Shown here: positions 1-11,110 of the stretch, one piece after another
How positions within the stretch are numbered: position 1 is the first letter of the stretch
Layout of the letters: each line of letters opens with the position of its first letter
Assembly (NCBI GenBank): GCA_008973525.1
Contig: WACJ01000522.1
Coordinates: 682,001-746,000 of the forward strand
Length of the DNA: 64,000 nucleotides
DNA from: Stenopsyche tienmushanensis
Taxonomy: Eukaryota > Arthropoda > Insecta > Trichoptera > Stenopsychidae
Direction: 5' to 3'
Program-made: the position numbers and the translations under genes
Notes under the pieces: model-generated
The model's database searches: none
The model's input: the letters and a program-made list of their open reading frames with translations, nothing else
Told to the model about the DNA's origin: nothing

Positions 1-605
1 AAAATAATTTGGTGGCGGTTGACTACAAATCTTCCTCGTTATGATTTGACCATATAAAAGAACTTCATGGTAGATTATCCCTTTGGAGTCCCACTATACA
101 TTTAAAAGAGCTATTTTTACTGTTAGACCCGGTCGAGGAGTTGGTTTCCTTACCTGTCTCTTTGAAAAACATTGTCTTTTGAGTTTTTAATTTGAGTACA
201 ATACCCACTTTTCATCTCCAGTCACAAAATAGTGTAAAAACGGTTGTTTCTCTTTATCGATTAAATCATGACAAGTACTTGCGCGCGCCTTGATCTCATC
301 AATAGTCGTTCGGTATACACACCCGATTTATCAGGTGTATTTGAATACTTTTCTGGAAGTATCCGAGCTTGTCTGTTAATTCTCGTATAGTCTATGTTAG
401 ATTTCAGCACGCAGGATATCGTCATCACTTTTAAATTGTTTAGATCATCTCTGGCATTGACAAACAGTTAGAGATTCTCAGAGTGTATCACAAATATTTT
501 TAGTCGCAGTTGCTGCATTTTTTGAAGATTTCATACAGTGTGCAATTTCGCGTAATTTGTTTGTTCGGCACAAAATCCACCATCTTGAAACGCGGTTTGA
601 AAAAA
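1..605 (-). mobile_element. Decayed mariner transposase (truncated by window edge)
   Basis: Read on the minus strand from about 580 downwards, this starts with a mariner-like N-terminus (MVDFVPNK) and, after frameshifts and stops, reaches QPFLHYFVTGDEKWVLYSN near 270-200. TGDEKW is the first catalytic-aspartate block of mariner transposases. It is followed by a WDSKGIIYHEVLLYGQ-like block near 90-30, which matches the second conserved region. The frame is broken many times, so it is a dead copy. It lies just downstream of the RRM/F-box gene and continues past the window edge. Confidence 0.75.
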
Positions 606-1185
606 AAATGTTTTGTAGAAAATAATGTCCTCCAGATGTTAGTCGACTAACAAAATATACAATGAGTGTTACTGATGATCAAAAAGTAAGTATAAAAAAA
701 AATGTGATTCCTAACGAGATAATCTATTATTATACAAACACAACTTCGTCTTTTAGTTGACAATTCTCATTAGCAAATGAAAAAAGGTAATGCATAAAAT
801 CAACTTCTAGGAACCAAGAAGTTTCACTTTGATTGCATGAGTCTCAGAGGTCATTTTTTTTAGATTCAAGTCCTTTGGATACCTGACGTTATTTTTATAA
901 GACCTAGCTCTATGTAACAAAATAAATCCCTCACTCGAATTCTCGTTCTTACAACACACATTCTTGCTCCCTTGCAAGTCTATCATCACTATGGAGAAAT
1001 GAGGCCACTTTCTAATATAAAACATGCGTCTTATATCAAGATACGTAAATAGGATATTTTAAATAAATAATCAAATCGAGCGAATAATTAATGATTTGTT
1101 TATTACATAAAATCACGAAGTTTACAAATACTAATCACAAATGATTTTTAAATACTGAAAATATAAAATAGTATCATGAGAGGTT
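606..1185. other. AT-rich 3' flank of the RRM/F-box gene
   Basis: No supported gene. The stretch holds the probable 3' UTR of the minus-strand RRM/F-box gene. A possible polyadenylation signal (AATAAA on the minus strand) lies near 1096-1101, about 90 bases after the stop codon. The short ORF on the minus strand at 807-1025 resembles nothing I know. Confidence 0.4.
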
Positions 1186-4100
1186 TTAATGCATAGAGTC
1201 CGAGTCGTCTGTACCTGTGAAATACAAACATTTGTGGTGAAAAAGGAATTTATACATTTCTCTACAATCACTACAAATTCAAATATACTAAATATAAATG
1301 CATGCCTTACATCAAGTTATCGTTGCTATTATCTAACCGGGAGGGGGGAAACTGCAGCCTTTATATAATGGAAACAAATCTCCTATATTAATTCAAATAC
1401 TATTTTATAAATAAACTTCATTCTATTATTCAAAGATCAAAATTTTTTGACAATGAGCAAAATATATTGGGTGTGTGAATAAGTTCCTGCTGTTTTACTA
1501 TCGGATGGTGATCAAATGGTGTCGCATTTGACCAAGCTTTAAAACAAGTGTGTCATTCCGTTAAAGCGTAAACAACTTTTTTTTCGTAGCGTAAAACATG
1601 TCGAATTTTGTGCCAAGTAAACTGTATCTGCGAGGAATTTTATTGCACTACTTTAATCAAAAGAAATCTGCACATGAACGTCATAGAATCTATATGAAGG
1701 CCTATGGCGATGATCACGCTCTGGCGGAAAGAACATGCGGAGATCGATTCATTGGACTGTTAGGTTGATTTATTTCTAATAATTTGATTATAAATTGTGT
1801 TAAACGCTTACCGTCCTCATACAAAAAAACTTGATTAAATACATCTATATTTAGGAAATCGTCGACTTCAATATCGTCTTCAAAGGCTGCCAAATGATTG
1901 CGATAATGCTCATCTTCGTCATCACTGTACAAGGATCCAAAAAGTACAATATTGTGCAAATGTTCATACTTTAATACTAGACATTGGCAGCTATCTAATG
2001 CCTGAAAAATGAAATTTATGAATGTAAATTAGAATACAAAATTTACGTTGAAAAGTTATTCTAACAAATTTGTTTTGATTAGACGACAGAATAAATATAT
2101 AGTTATAGCATCGATGCGTGGACAAGTCTTCAAATGAAGATGGACGTAACAGTTAGTAAGGTTAATTGCATTGGATAAATCTGTGAATATAGGCGTGCGT
2201 TTGTATGCGCATATATCAACTTGCACTGATAACATCCCTACACACCGCCAGTTGTGTCCAAGTCACCACTGCATTGCTGCACACAATTGCATTTTGGTTA
2301 TAATGTAACTATAAATATATTTAAAATCAGATGTCTTTTTTGATGATGAATATGTTCCTTAATCTGATGATTACTTTAGTGCAGGGGTTCTTAAACTAAA
2401 TTTTTTGGCGAACCGCATAACCTTTGACGATTTCACTGTTATTTGGCAAGTAGGCTGAGGATGTCCTAGTTTTTCAATAGAAGGATGGTATTTCAACCAC
2501 AATTTCAACATGTCTATGCCTTCATAACTATTTTTTATAATTTCAGAAATCCGGCAGAAATAACAAGGAAGAGAGTGAAAATAGGAAAACACATATGGTT
2601 AAAAAAAAAATAAGAAGAAAATTAAGAAAGACATGGATTCGTAAAAATAAAGCCTATTGAAGTTGTGGAATACGCTAAATTAATTTTTTTGCAATTCAGA
2701 GTCATTTTAATAAAATTCTTATTAGGAATTGCCCATATAGCATATGTTCGATGATTATGACTTCCCATCCAAAAAATGTAAATTCAAAAAATAATACTAT
2801 TTCACCTAAATCCTGTCCTGATCAATAATGGTAGTGTTACATAGCAGCGGGGGCGCTCTCGCGTCGAACAGACTCTCTTATCTAGATGACTTTATTCACA
2901 CAAGAGAGATGTGGCTGCGGGAAGGACATTCTCCCACAGCCAAGGCCATGTGGTCGACAGTGCACGCACAAGAAGCGATCGGTCGGTATTGCGGGTGCAA
3001 TGTCCCCGCAGCGCCACAGAAGACGGAGATGACGAAGATAAAGAGAGACGGAAGATGTCGCTGTTAATCTGGCGAATTAAATCTGCTGAGACTAACAGCG
3101 CTATTGCATGGGGATGATAAATCGCCCACGCTACAAAAGAAAATAAAATTCATGGAGATGCCAAACTTGCCCAAATAATCCTTCTCTATGTCCTGGAAAT
3201 TGCTTTATATGTTTTCATGCTGCATAATTTATTTTTGTGATTTTGTAAACTTATGATATTATTTTGCAATCTTGTGACTTGTGTAATTATTATATTTTTT
3301 GTAACCTTGCAAACCCTTTAAATATAATTTTGTAAATTTGTACTTTTTTATAAATTGTGGCTAAATATTTGAGTAATTATCGCAAATTTCTAAACCGCGC
3401 GCAATATATAAATTGAATAAAATATAATATAAATAGAATACGATTTTTTGTAATAATAAAAAGGTTTAGAAAAACTACTTTTGGTTTTTATTACTTTTTT
3501 GTGTTTTAATATTGCGTATTGGCCCATGTTGCGCTTCATCGGTTTTTTGTCACAAAATAAATTAGTTTTTACAATATATGCACAAGTGAACAGTGACTAG
3601 AAGTCACAAGGCAAGAGAAGAGACATAAGACAAGGAATAATAAGTGCGTGTTTTAGTGTTGGTTTAACCTTATCAGACGGGAAATCGTAAGACGGGTGTC
3701 TTGCATTTCATCATACATCCGTGCAACGATAGCAAAGTCATGCCGTAAAGATACCCAAACCCCTACACGTCTAAACATTCTCAATATATATATTTTTTAT
3801 AGAAACTTGTAAATGTTCATACTTACTATTCAACAAAAAATCGTATTCTAAAGAATCTTTAAACCGTCATAAAATTTAGAAGTAATTAACTGAAATTGTA
3901 ATCGTCGGATAAGCTAATAAGCTCTTTCAACAAAGACGACTTTCGTCCGTGTTGTCTTGAGAGCAGACGTTTGTTTTAATAATTAAGATACTCTCATCGT
4001 TTTTATCGTTGACCAATTTTGTTATTCCCCCTTGACTGTTCTGGAGTGGTGTCATTAGCCGAGTATCACCACTCCTTTGCAAAACGTACTCCTTCAGAAG

Positions 4101-7100
4101 TAAACTGGCAGGCTTGCACGGTAACCCTATCTTTTTTATTTTCGCAACACATTAATAGGCAAAAATAGCTAAACAGAAAGCATATACCACGCATATTGAA
4201 CATTAAGAAATATTGTGTGCTATCAACAGTGTTAAGGTTAATTTATTGAGCTATTTAGTGATAAATATTACTATGAAAATAATGAAAGACATTTTTTTCA
4301 AGTCTAAATATTTTTAAAATTATCATATATGTATTTTGCTTATTTTCAGTTTACAATTTTATACAATGTCTGAAAAAGTATTAATTTTAAATATTAATAT
4401 TCCGAATATTATATGTATAAAATAAAATATGATAGCTTTAAAATGTATTCAGGTGTATCGTGTTAATTCGCGCCTTTTCAATATAAATGAAGCACTTACT
4501 TCCGCATTTAACCAAGATGTGTTCAAATGGTAGCGGTCTTTTATGCACTCTTTCATATGAATCACTTCTATTATCTTTTGAATAATATCAACAGATATTT
4601 TTTTGCAGTTAAACAAGTCTATTTTCTGAAAAAATAAATAGTGAACGTATATATATATAACTATAAACTTGAATAAAAATGTAAATATTGGTCATATTCT
4701 TTATAAAATCAGTAAATTACCTTTATTTCAGGGCAATATGTAAAGATATGAAGTATGGATATTTCAGTAATGGTGTCATTTTCACGACAAATTAGTTCTT
4801 TCAATTTGTTTCCTATCCCTTTATTTCCAATACAAATAAAAGCCTCGTCCGTTATATTTATTCCGCTAATGTTCAATGATTCTAAATTCTTCAATGATAA
4901 AATAACAGGGATAATTTGATCCGTAATGCCTGAAACGCATTGCAAATATTATTTTAATTAATTTTTAATTTGAGCAGTTTTCATCTTTATGGAAATAATA
5001 TATACAGGAATCCTTCATATGCAATTTTAGCCTAATTTAGTAATTTAATTAGATTACTATTTTCAGTACAAATATAATTATTGGGTGTGTGAATAAGTTC
5101 TTGTATCCAGATTGAAAAAATGACGCATCTTTTGAGGCTATCCAAGAATCAAGTGCTGTTATTGCAAAAATCATTATTTTTGAGATGATTAAATCAATTT
5201 GCCTGTTCTTCACCAAAATATGATCACTATAGGTCTCTGTGAGGATTCTATGTGCTTCAGCTACAGATTTCAATTGTTATACTGTCATCTGATGGTGAAA
5301 CGGCAGGAACTTATTCACTTACCCAATATTATTAAAAATGAAACAAATCATTTTTGCCAACATTATTCCAATAAAAAACGAATTAATTAAATTAGAACAA
5401 TTTAATTGCATGATGTGGGGGAGACTTGTATTTATAATGAATTAAATTAAAACATACCTTGTTCTCTGGTTGTATGAAAATTTATATTAGGTACTTCATC
5501 CAATGATATATCTAGCAAAGTAAGATTCGGACAGCCTTTACATATGCTTTTAATTGCTTTATTATTGAGAGAATGATTTCCTGCAAGTCTGAGACATTCC
5601 AATTTATGCAGTTTTGCAATCAAGTCCAAATTATTAACACCCGAATCCATATTGCATAAAGATAATGTGACGAGATTCGGAACGGAATTTAGAATAGTAG
5701 TGATTCCTTTATGAGTCAATCGTATGTCGTCTAAACATAAGTATTCTAAACCTTTCAACATATCAAAATTTTTACAAAAAGGAATTTCCAGTACCGGAGA
5801 ACTTGTGACCATTAACTTTTTCAAAGATTTCAAATTCAGGTATTTCAAAAATCCTCCTAACACACGCTCCGTTTGATTAATTACTAATTCTTCAAGTTCC
5901 GCCTTGCAAGGTTTGAATGTCTTATCGGATATTTCAGAGCAAGATTTAAAAGTCAATGATTTTAAATTAACGCAGTTCTCCATGACTCCATTCCAATTAC
6001 TGGATATCAAATTTGTAACGACAAGCTCTGTTAAATTTGGACAAAATTTGGCTATTACAAAAGGTGTCCTCTGATCAAAGGTCGGCCACTCTTGATCCAA
6101 ATGCAACGTTCTCAAATAACTTCCAATTTTTTTTAGAAGACAATAAAAAACATGAGTTTGTAGTTTAATCGAGGTAAAATCCCTAGCTTTGAATTCTTTC
6201 ATTCCTGAAACAAAATATAGGAATAAATTGCAACATGGTCTTCTATAAATTAAAAGTGGCAACTTACCATGAAAAAGCAATTGTCATGTTTTGATAATCA
6301 TGTCGTGTCATGACAATTGTTTTTAAATAATGTTTTGGTAAAATTCTGTGTAATTAATTTTATACATATATATTTTCTTTTAACATGAAAGATTTCATAT
6401 TCTAGAATTACATTATTTATATATTTAATTAAGCTTTTGCCATTTAGCTAGCTAGCTTTTATAATAAATATTTGAAAGACGTAGAAATAATACAATTGAT
6501 GTCGATAAATACCTTGCAAACTTTGATTCACTAAATATTTCCATCTCTGACTGACTCGTTCTGTTCTTATCAACTCTTGCAAGGTTAAATATGATAATAT
6601 CTTTAAAAAGCAGTCTTCATTCAATGTATCTAAAATATTTTCTTCCGATTTAGATTCCTCGTCGGACATAGGCTCTTCCTACAAAAAAATTCATTTGATT
6701 AAAATATAAATAAATGTATGTTATACATAATATAAAAAGCCACTTCCTTACAGCTGACATCTTTGCTTTGTACTGCTCGGTGAATGTTTTTTCTGAAATA
6801 ATAATAAATAAGCAATTTCAATAAGATTAAGAAAACAAAGTGTTTCAATAAAAATTGAATATATTCATATCTGAATTATGATCAGTTTAACGCATTAAAT
6901 ATTCTGTACAGCATTAAATGGCATGATCACAGAATTATTGTCATTTTACTATAACCCGCGTAAAAATAAAAAGAGATACAATTACAATACATCTTATCGC
7001 CAAAATAATAAATGACATGATGAGATACCTGTTCACCTTCGAATGAAAACATTTAAACATGACTTGTGTAAATCTGGATGTCCCAAAAGTCATCAAGTAT

Positions 7101-10100
7101 ATATTTTTGGCAAGATTTATTGGCAATAACGTGGAGCAAATAAATATACTGTGGAGTTTGTTTATTTGCTTCACTTTGAACAGGCTGCGGCTGCAATGTG
7201 TAGAAGACCCAAACTCTAGTTTAGAAAAGAATCCAATCTCAGGTTTACAAGGAGACAGCATTGTAGACCAGACTTGAAGTAGCCTTAGAGTGGACTCAGG
7301 AGCAGACTTCAAAGCATGTTAACAGAGCCGTAACAAAGGGGTGGCAAAGCAGGCGCCCGCCACGACACGATAACAATTATTTCGACCAATTGTAAAATCT
7401 AAACAACCCATCGGATAAGTCTTTTTCGAACAAATTCATTTTGTAATGAGAGTTCGTAATAGTTCCATAGACATGTTCAAGTACGGCGTCCGATCGCGAG
7501 GCGCTCATTCGTCATGTCGGCGGTTTGAAAAATGGACCCGTTGGGCACACAGATCTTGCGGACACTTTGTTCTCTTTAAAGGCTTTTTGCAGTATTTTAT
7601 ATAATCTGTACGATCATGGAAGCTCCCTCAGAGGCTAATATACATAGATGGCTTGTGCCAAATGAGGTTGCAAACAATATTTATCTATCTTACTATTTTA
7701 TACTGCTATTTTAGCTAGTTTTTTTAGTTTTAAGTTACAAAATCTGTGAGATCAATAAATAGCACAGGTCAGTGGAGGGTTCTCCCTACTTCACTCGACC
7801 GGTTCGAATACACTGTGACCAGTAGGAGTGCGGTAAAAAATATATTCCATGACTTCTGGTACACACCCTACAGTTATCCAATATGTTCAAACAAATCTAT
7901 TTCATAATTTGGAATCCCATGTCGAACATAAACAACATGAGTCTGCTCCTTGCTCAAGCGTCACTGATTAGTTGTTGATTAAAATATAATTTTAATGATA
8001 TACATTTTATTAACAACATCAGATAAAGATACTGTTAATTATTGCCCAACCATCAGCAGTGAAAATGATTAAATTGAAGCCCATGTTTTAGACAAAAGTA
8101 AATCAACAATAACAATCACCTCTTGATTTTTGATGCCATGGATCTGCTGCAGACACTTTTAATCGTGTTCCATGAGCTTTCACGCATTTACTTCGAGCTC
8201 TAAAAATTAAATGTATATTATTGCAAGAATATTAAAATGAAATAAAAAATTATATTATTGTAACGTCTTAAATTTTCGATCGTATCAAAATTAATCGAAG
8301 TATCTAATTTTCTGACTATTTATCTAGATATCATACCAAATCATAGTTGGGATTTGAGGAGGCGGACAAAAATAATCAAATGATTTTTTGGAAAATGATA
8401 TCCCTGTTAACTTGAAGGTCATGTTACTATAGAGACGAGATAGATCCTATGAATGGATATTGAAGAGGCCTTAGTTCGGCAGTGGACTGTATGGGACTAT
8501 ATGGCTACACTATGATGTTAATGATATCCTTGATGAAAATCTAGCTGTTGACGAATCCACTGTAGGATTTTAAGATAGCATAACCACATTTGTGCCATAT
8601 TATGATAATATTACTACTCCTATCAGACCAGATTTGTCATTTACAAGCAGAATAGATTCTAATTAGTTAGTCGGCCTAGTTTTTTCATAACTTTTCATGT
8701 TTTTATCTTTTCAAATGTTAAAAATTATAACTCACTTTTGCGCTTCATGAACGTCATTATATGTTATAAAAGCATATAATATATGACTTCGGTCATCTAT
8801 TGCATGTCTAAAATATGTATTGCAAACTTTTCCAAATCTTCTAAATATGCCAATAATACAGTTTCTGGTTAGCTGAAACATTTCAATATTATAATATAAA
8901 TCAAATAAATAAATGAGATCATTCATTACATCAAAATATAAGCTTGCAAAAAATACTAACTTGTTTTGGAATATTGGTGACATGTATTGTGGTTATGGGC
9001 ATGCCATCTGAATTGTGCGTTTCTATTGGTTTCCATAGATCTGTCTCTGTAAAAATTATATTAACATTTAAAACTAAAAGTACATACATAAAAATATTGA
9101 AATCCAACAATAATACGAGGATAGTCCCAGAAGTACCCGATTACCCGAACCAAACTAAGCACAAAAAATAAAATATCTTTATCTCTCAACATAGTCTCCT
9201 ATCAGCTCGATACATTGTTTATTCTGAAAACCGTTGAGCTCCTCAACATAGCCATCAACAGCTGACACGGCCGTTTTGTCTTAATTTCATCAATGAAGCG
9301 TTGCAATTAGTTTGCATGCTCACTTTTGATCGTTTTTCCTTTTTGAAGATCAATTCCAGAATACTGACGCAATCACCTTGCCTGCAGATGGAACTAACTT
9401 CGCCTACTTTGATGCCGATTCGTCTCTTTCAGTTCATCATTTTGTCTGCGTACTTTCATTTGGTGGTTGAGTTCATAGACTGTCTCCTTTTTATTGTTCT
9501 GTGGTAAATGCAAGAGATAATTCTTGCAAAATCTGAGCTTTTGATCATTCTTGTTGGTTGCAGTTCTCTCCTGGTCTTTCTTGCTGCAGACCTGGTACAT
9601 CGAGTAGTGTTTGTTCCACCATGGTGTTCATAACCTTTTGATTCTTGATGTTCAGTTCAATTCAATCCAATCTCAGCAGCTTCACCTCACTGGGAACAGT
9701 TACTATTGATGGCTGCCAAACAAATACTATAGACTGGGGATTCTGTGTCGAGACATCCCGGGACTGTTGGGCATTTTGGCTGTATCGAGTTTCAGGACTT
9801 TCAAAACTACAAAAAAGGAGATAGCCCGATGATAGATGACGTCATAACGATGGTCCAGAAACGCGCCAGAACAAAACTATTAAATTATTCACATGTGTTA
9901 GATGAACTTAAATTTCTTCAACCTCTTGGTATACTAGACAATGTAGTGTTTTTAAATTTGAAACTTAAGAAAAAAAAGTAGAAACATTCTACCATAGTAA
10001 TTTTTTTGAAACAACTTCAGGTCGGGTATTTCTGAGACTACCCTCATAGTATACAATATTGTAATATTATCAACGCTGTAAATAAAACTATAGTTATTTT

Positions 10101-10795
10101 ATCGATATTCGGAATTATGAAAAAAGTCAATCAATATTCCATTTTGCATTTATCAATAAAATTATATATATTTTTAATTTAGATGCTTTATCGATTTATA
10201 AACAAACATGTTATTAAAACTAGTAAAATATCATGATTATGCATTGATATAAACGGAATACATTTTTAAAATATTCAATCAATGGTTCCGGAATTGTGTA
10301 ATTTAAAATTTGTTTTCAAACATGAGGACTTCGCCGCGGAGCCATTATTATATCGGTAATATAAGTGAGAAAACTTTAGGCGTGTAATTACTTGTTGAAG
10401 TTTATGCAAAACAAAAGTGTCTGAAATAAAAATTAAATTGAAATATATACATTATTTTTTACATAAAATACCAATATTTAATTAATATTGAAAATGGTTT
10501 TCTTTGGGGATTTTTTTTTTTTTAATTTACAAAATTTAAATTTTGAGTCTAGCAATAATCAAATTGTTTTTAAATAAAACATTACGGTCATTATAATTCG
10601 GTGCACAATTTTTGTTTGTACAATTTTTCTGCTTACATAAAAAAAAACAATTGATAAAAATTCAAATTCAAAAATAATAATCTCCACGAGTTGCTCATGG
10701 AAACCGAACGAAAACATAATTATATTGTGAGACATACCGATATCGAGCAAAACTTGCACACGCCGATTCTCCTCCATCAGGGCCCACTGTAACAT
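1186..10795 (-). CDS. RRM / F-box / leucine-rich-repeat protein (EEED8.10-like), 11 coding exons
   Basis: Coding exons in transcript order are 10795-10738, 9046-8961, 8872-8736, 8199-8120, 6792-6752, 6678-6513, 6204-5458, 4929-4721, 4625-4500, 2001-1812 and 1214-1186. All junctions are GT-AG, every phase matches, and the total is 1869 nt or 622 residues. Residues about 38-112 form an RNA-recognition motif: RNP2-like IHVTNIP at 40-46 and RNP1-like ILYAFITY at 79-86. An F-box spans about 150-183 (LNEDCFLKILSYL through SQRWKYL). About 200-545 are leucine-rich repeats with LxxLxLxxN/C patterns, and the tail is acidic, ending DGTDDSDSMH. F-box proteins normally bring substrates to SCF ubiquitin ligases through Skp1; an RRM adds likely RNA binding. 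The combination is known from the nematode protein EEED8.10 and its insect relatives, and function is inferred. The start at 10795 is the first ATG in the exon; a second ATG lies 18 bases downstream. Introns hold mariner copies at 1467, 5081 and 9116. Confidence 0.85.
1467..1750 (+). mobile_element. Truncated mariner, 5' end
   Basis: A terminal inverted repeat follows a TA dinucleotide (TTGGGTGTGTGAATAAGTTC at 1467-1486). From ATG 1598 the frame reads MSNFVPSKLYLRGILLHYF, then KKSAHERHRIYMKAYGDD and ALAERTCGDRF, the classic N-terminal helix-turn-helix of mariner transposase. It breaks off near 1745, so the catalytic domain and 3' terminus are gone. It sits inside the last intron of the RRM/F-box gene, opposite to the gene's direction. 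Confidence 0.8.
2380..2600. repeat. hAT-like terminal fragment
   Basis: The sequence at 2382-2396 (CAGGGGTTCTTAAAC) resembles a hAT terminal repeat. A matching end in inverted form (GTTTAAGAACCGCTGG) lies at 22964-22979, 20 kb away, so both are probably remnants of one family. The fragment lies inside the intron between coding exons 9 and 10 of the RRM/F-box gene. I see no usable transposase frame. Confidence 0.3.
2862..3130 (+). repeat. Dispersed repeat D, copy 1 (hairpin-bearing)
   Basis: A comparatively GC-rich block matches 62640-62945 in the same orientation. Shared strings include GCACAAGAAGCGAT (GCGCAAGAAGCGAT in the second copy), GGAAGATGTCGCTGTTAA and GGGGATGATAAATCGCCCA. Near its start lies an 11-bp inverted repeat (TGGCTGCGGGA with TCCCACAGCCA), also present in the second copy with different bases. 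It may be a SINE or MITE; I do not recognise the family. It interrupts the long intron between coding exons 9 and 10 of the RRM/F-box gene. Confidence 0.55.
3664..4165 (+). repeat. TTAA-flanked piggyBac-like MITE, copy
   Basis: Begins TTAACC at 3664 and shares long blocks with 34284-34667 (same orientation) and 45991-46285 (inverted). Shared blocks include AAGCTCTTTCAACAAAGA, TGTTGTCTTGAGAGCAG and ACCAATTTTGTTATTC. A TTAA target and termini that begin CCCT fit piggyBac-derived non-autonomous elements. No coding capacity is visible. It lies in the intron between coding exons 9 and 10 of the RRM/F-box gene. Confidence 0.5.
5081..5326 (-). mobile_element. Internally deleted mariner with both termini
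   Basis: Both terminal repeats are present (TTGGGTGTGTGAATAAGTTC at 5081 and its inverse GAACTTATTCACTTACCCAA ending at 5326), flanked by TA on each side. Only about 246 bp remain of an element that is normally about 1.3 kb. On the minus strand KSVAEAHRILTETYSDHILV (about 5267-5208) is the mariner N-terminal domain; FQSGYKNLFTH is also in frame. It lies in the intron between coding exons 7 and 8 of the RRM/F-box gene, so that intron is partly of transposon origin. Confidence 0.85.
7321..7562 (+). repeat. Dispersed repeat A, copy 1
   Basis: Starts with GGGTGGCAAAGCAGGCGCCC near 7340, found inverted at 31143-31172. It also holds TAATGAGAGTTCGTA, CCGATCGCGAGGCGCTCATT and the following GTCGGCGG, found inverted at about 27835-28025 and 30880-30980. 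The terminus resembles a hAT-type end. Copies are 20 kb or more apart and diverged. It lies in the intron between coding exons 4 and 5 of the RRM/F-box gene. The adjoining minus-strand ORF at 6941-7312 has no ATG and no match. Confidence 0.5.
8430..8545 (+). mobile_element. Non-LTR retrotransposon 3' tail
   Basis: GAAGAGGCCTTAGTTCGGCA then GTGGACTG and TGGCTACACTATGATG is a typical 3' end of an RTE/CR1-type insect LINE, which ends in ATG-rich repeats. Related tails occur at 52620-52885 (same strand) and at 55955-56160 and 62135-62205 (inverted). It is a short remnant in an intron of the RRM/F-box gene. Confidence 0.5.
9116..10046 (-). mobile_element. Mariner-like element with both termini, rearranged interior
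   Basis: Imperfect terminal repeats (GAGGATAGTCCCAGAAGTAC at 9117; the right end runs GGGTATTTCTGAGACTACCC to about 10043) are flanked by TA at 9114-9115 and 10047-10048. Near the left end the minus strand reads VSAVDGYVEELNGFQNKQCI then ELIGDYVER and a stop, a mariner-type C-terminus. The middle is not recognisable as transposase. A basic minus-strand ORF at 9394-9600 may be a coincidence or captured sequence. Fragments at 30716-30870 carry the same terminus. It lies in the intron between coding exons 1 and 2 of the RRM/F-box gene. Confidence 0.72.
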
Positions 10796-10799
10796 TTGC

Positions 10800-11110
10800 G
10801 ATTTGAACTTTTCAAGCTTGTGATAATTTATATAAATATATCTACTGGAGATTTAGGTACCATTAGGTCTTGAAATGAAAAAATCAACAATAAAAAAAAT
10901 TGCGCCTTGTCAAAATGCAACAACAGACGTATTAGTAAAATACAACAGCTCGCAATCGAAGCACAAAGCTGTCGATAAATTAATATATTTCATTATACAT
11001 GCTCGTAAATGTACGTCAAATACGAAATAAATGAAGAAAAACGCAATACCGCACTCACCCACGAAAACCAGCTGCGACGAAAATGTTGCCAGCTACGTCA
11101 AAAACAGTTA
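10800..11110 (-). promoter_or_regulatory. Possible 5' UTR exon and promoter of the RRM/F-box gene
   Basis: On the minus strand a good splice donor (CGTGG then GTGAGTGCGG) ends a possible non-coding first exon at 11059. The exon would run from roughly 11110. A possible acceptor lies about 24 bases upstream of the ATG (ATCACAAG near 10815). No clear TATA box or initiator can be fixed. Position and direction fit the RRM/F-box gene. Confidence 0.3.

Noticed and set aside
6941..7312. 123-codon minus-strand ORF within an intron of the RRM/F-box gene
   Set aside because: No ATG at its start, no splice sites in phase with neighbouring exons, and no recognisable domain.
9394..9600. Basic ORF with a leucine-zipper-like stretch (ETVYELNHQMKV), perhaps a bZIP pseudogene
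   Set aside because: The similarity is faint, frames are broken, and it sits between mariner termini; not enough to name a family.
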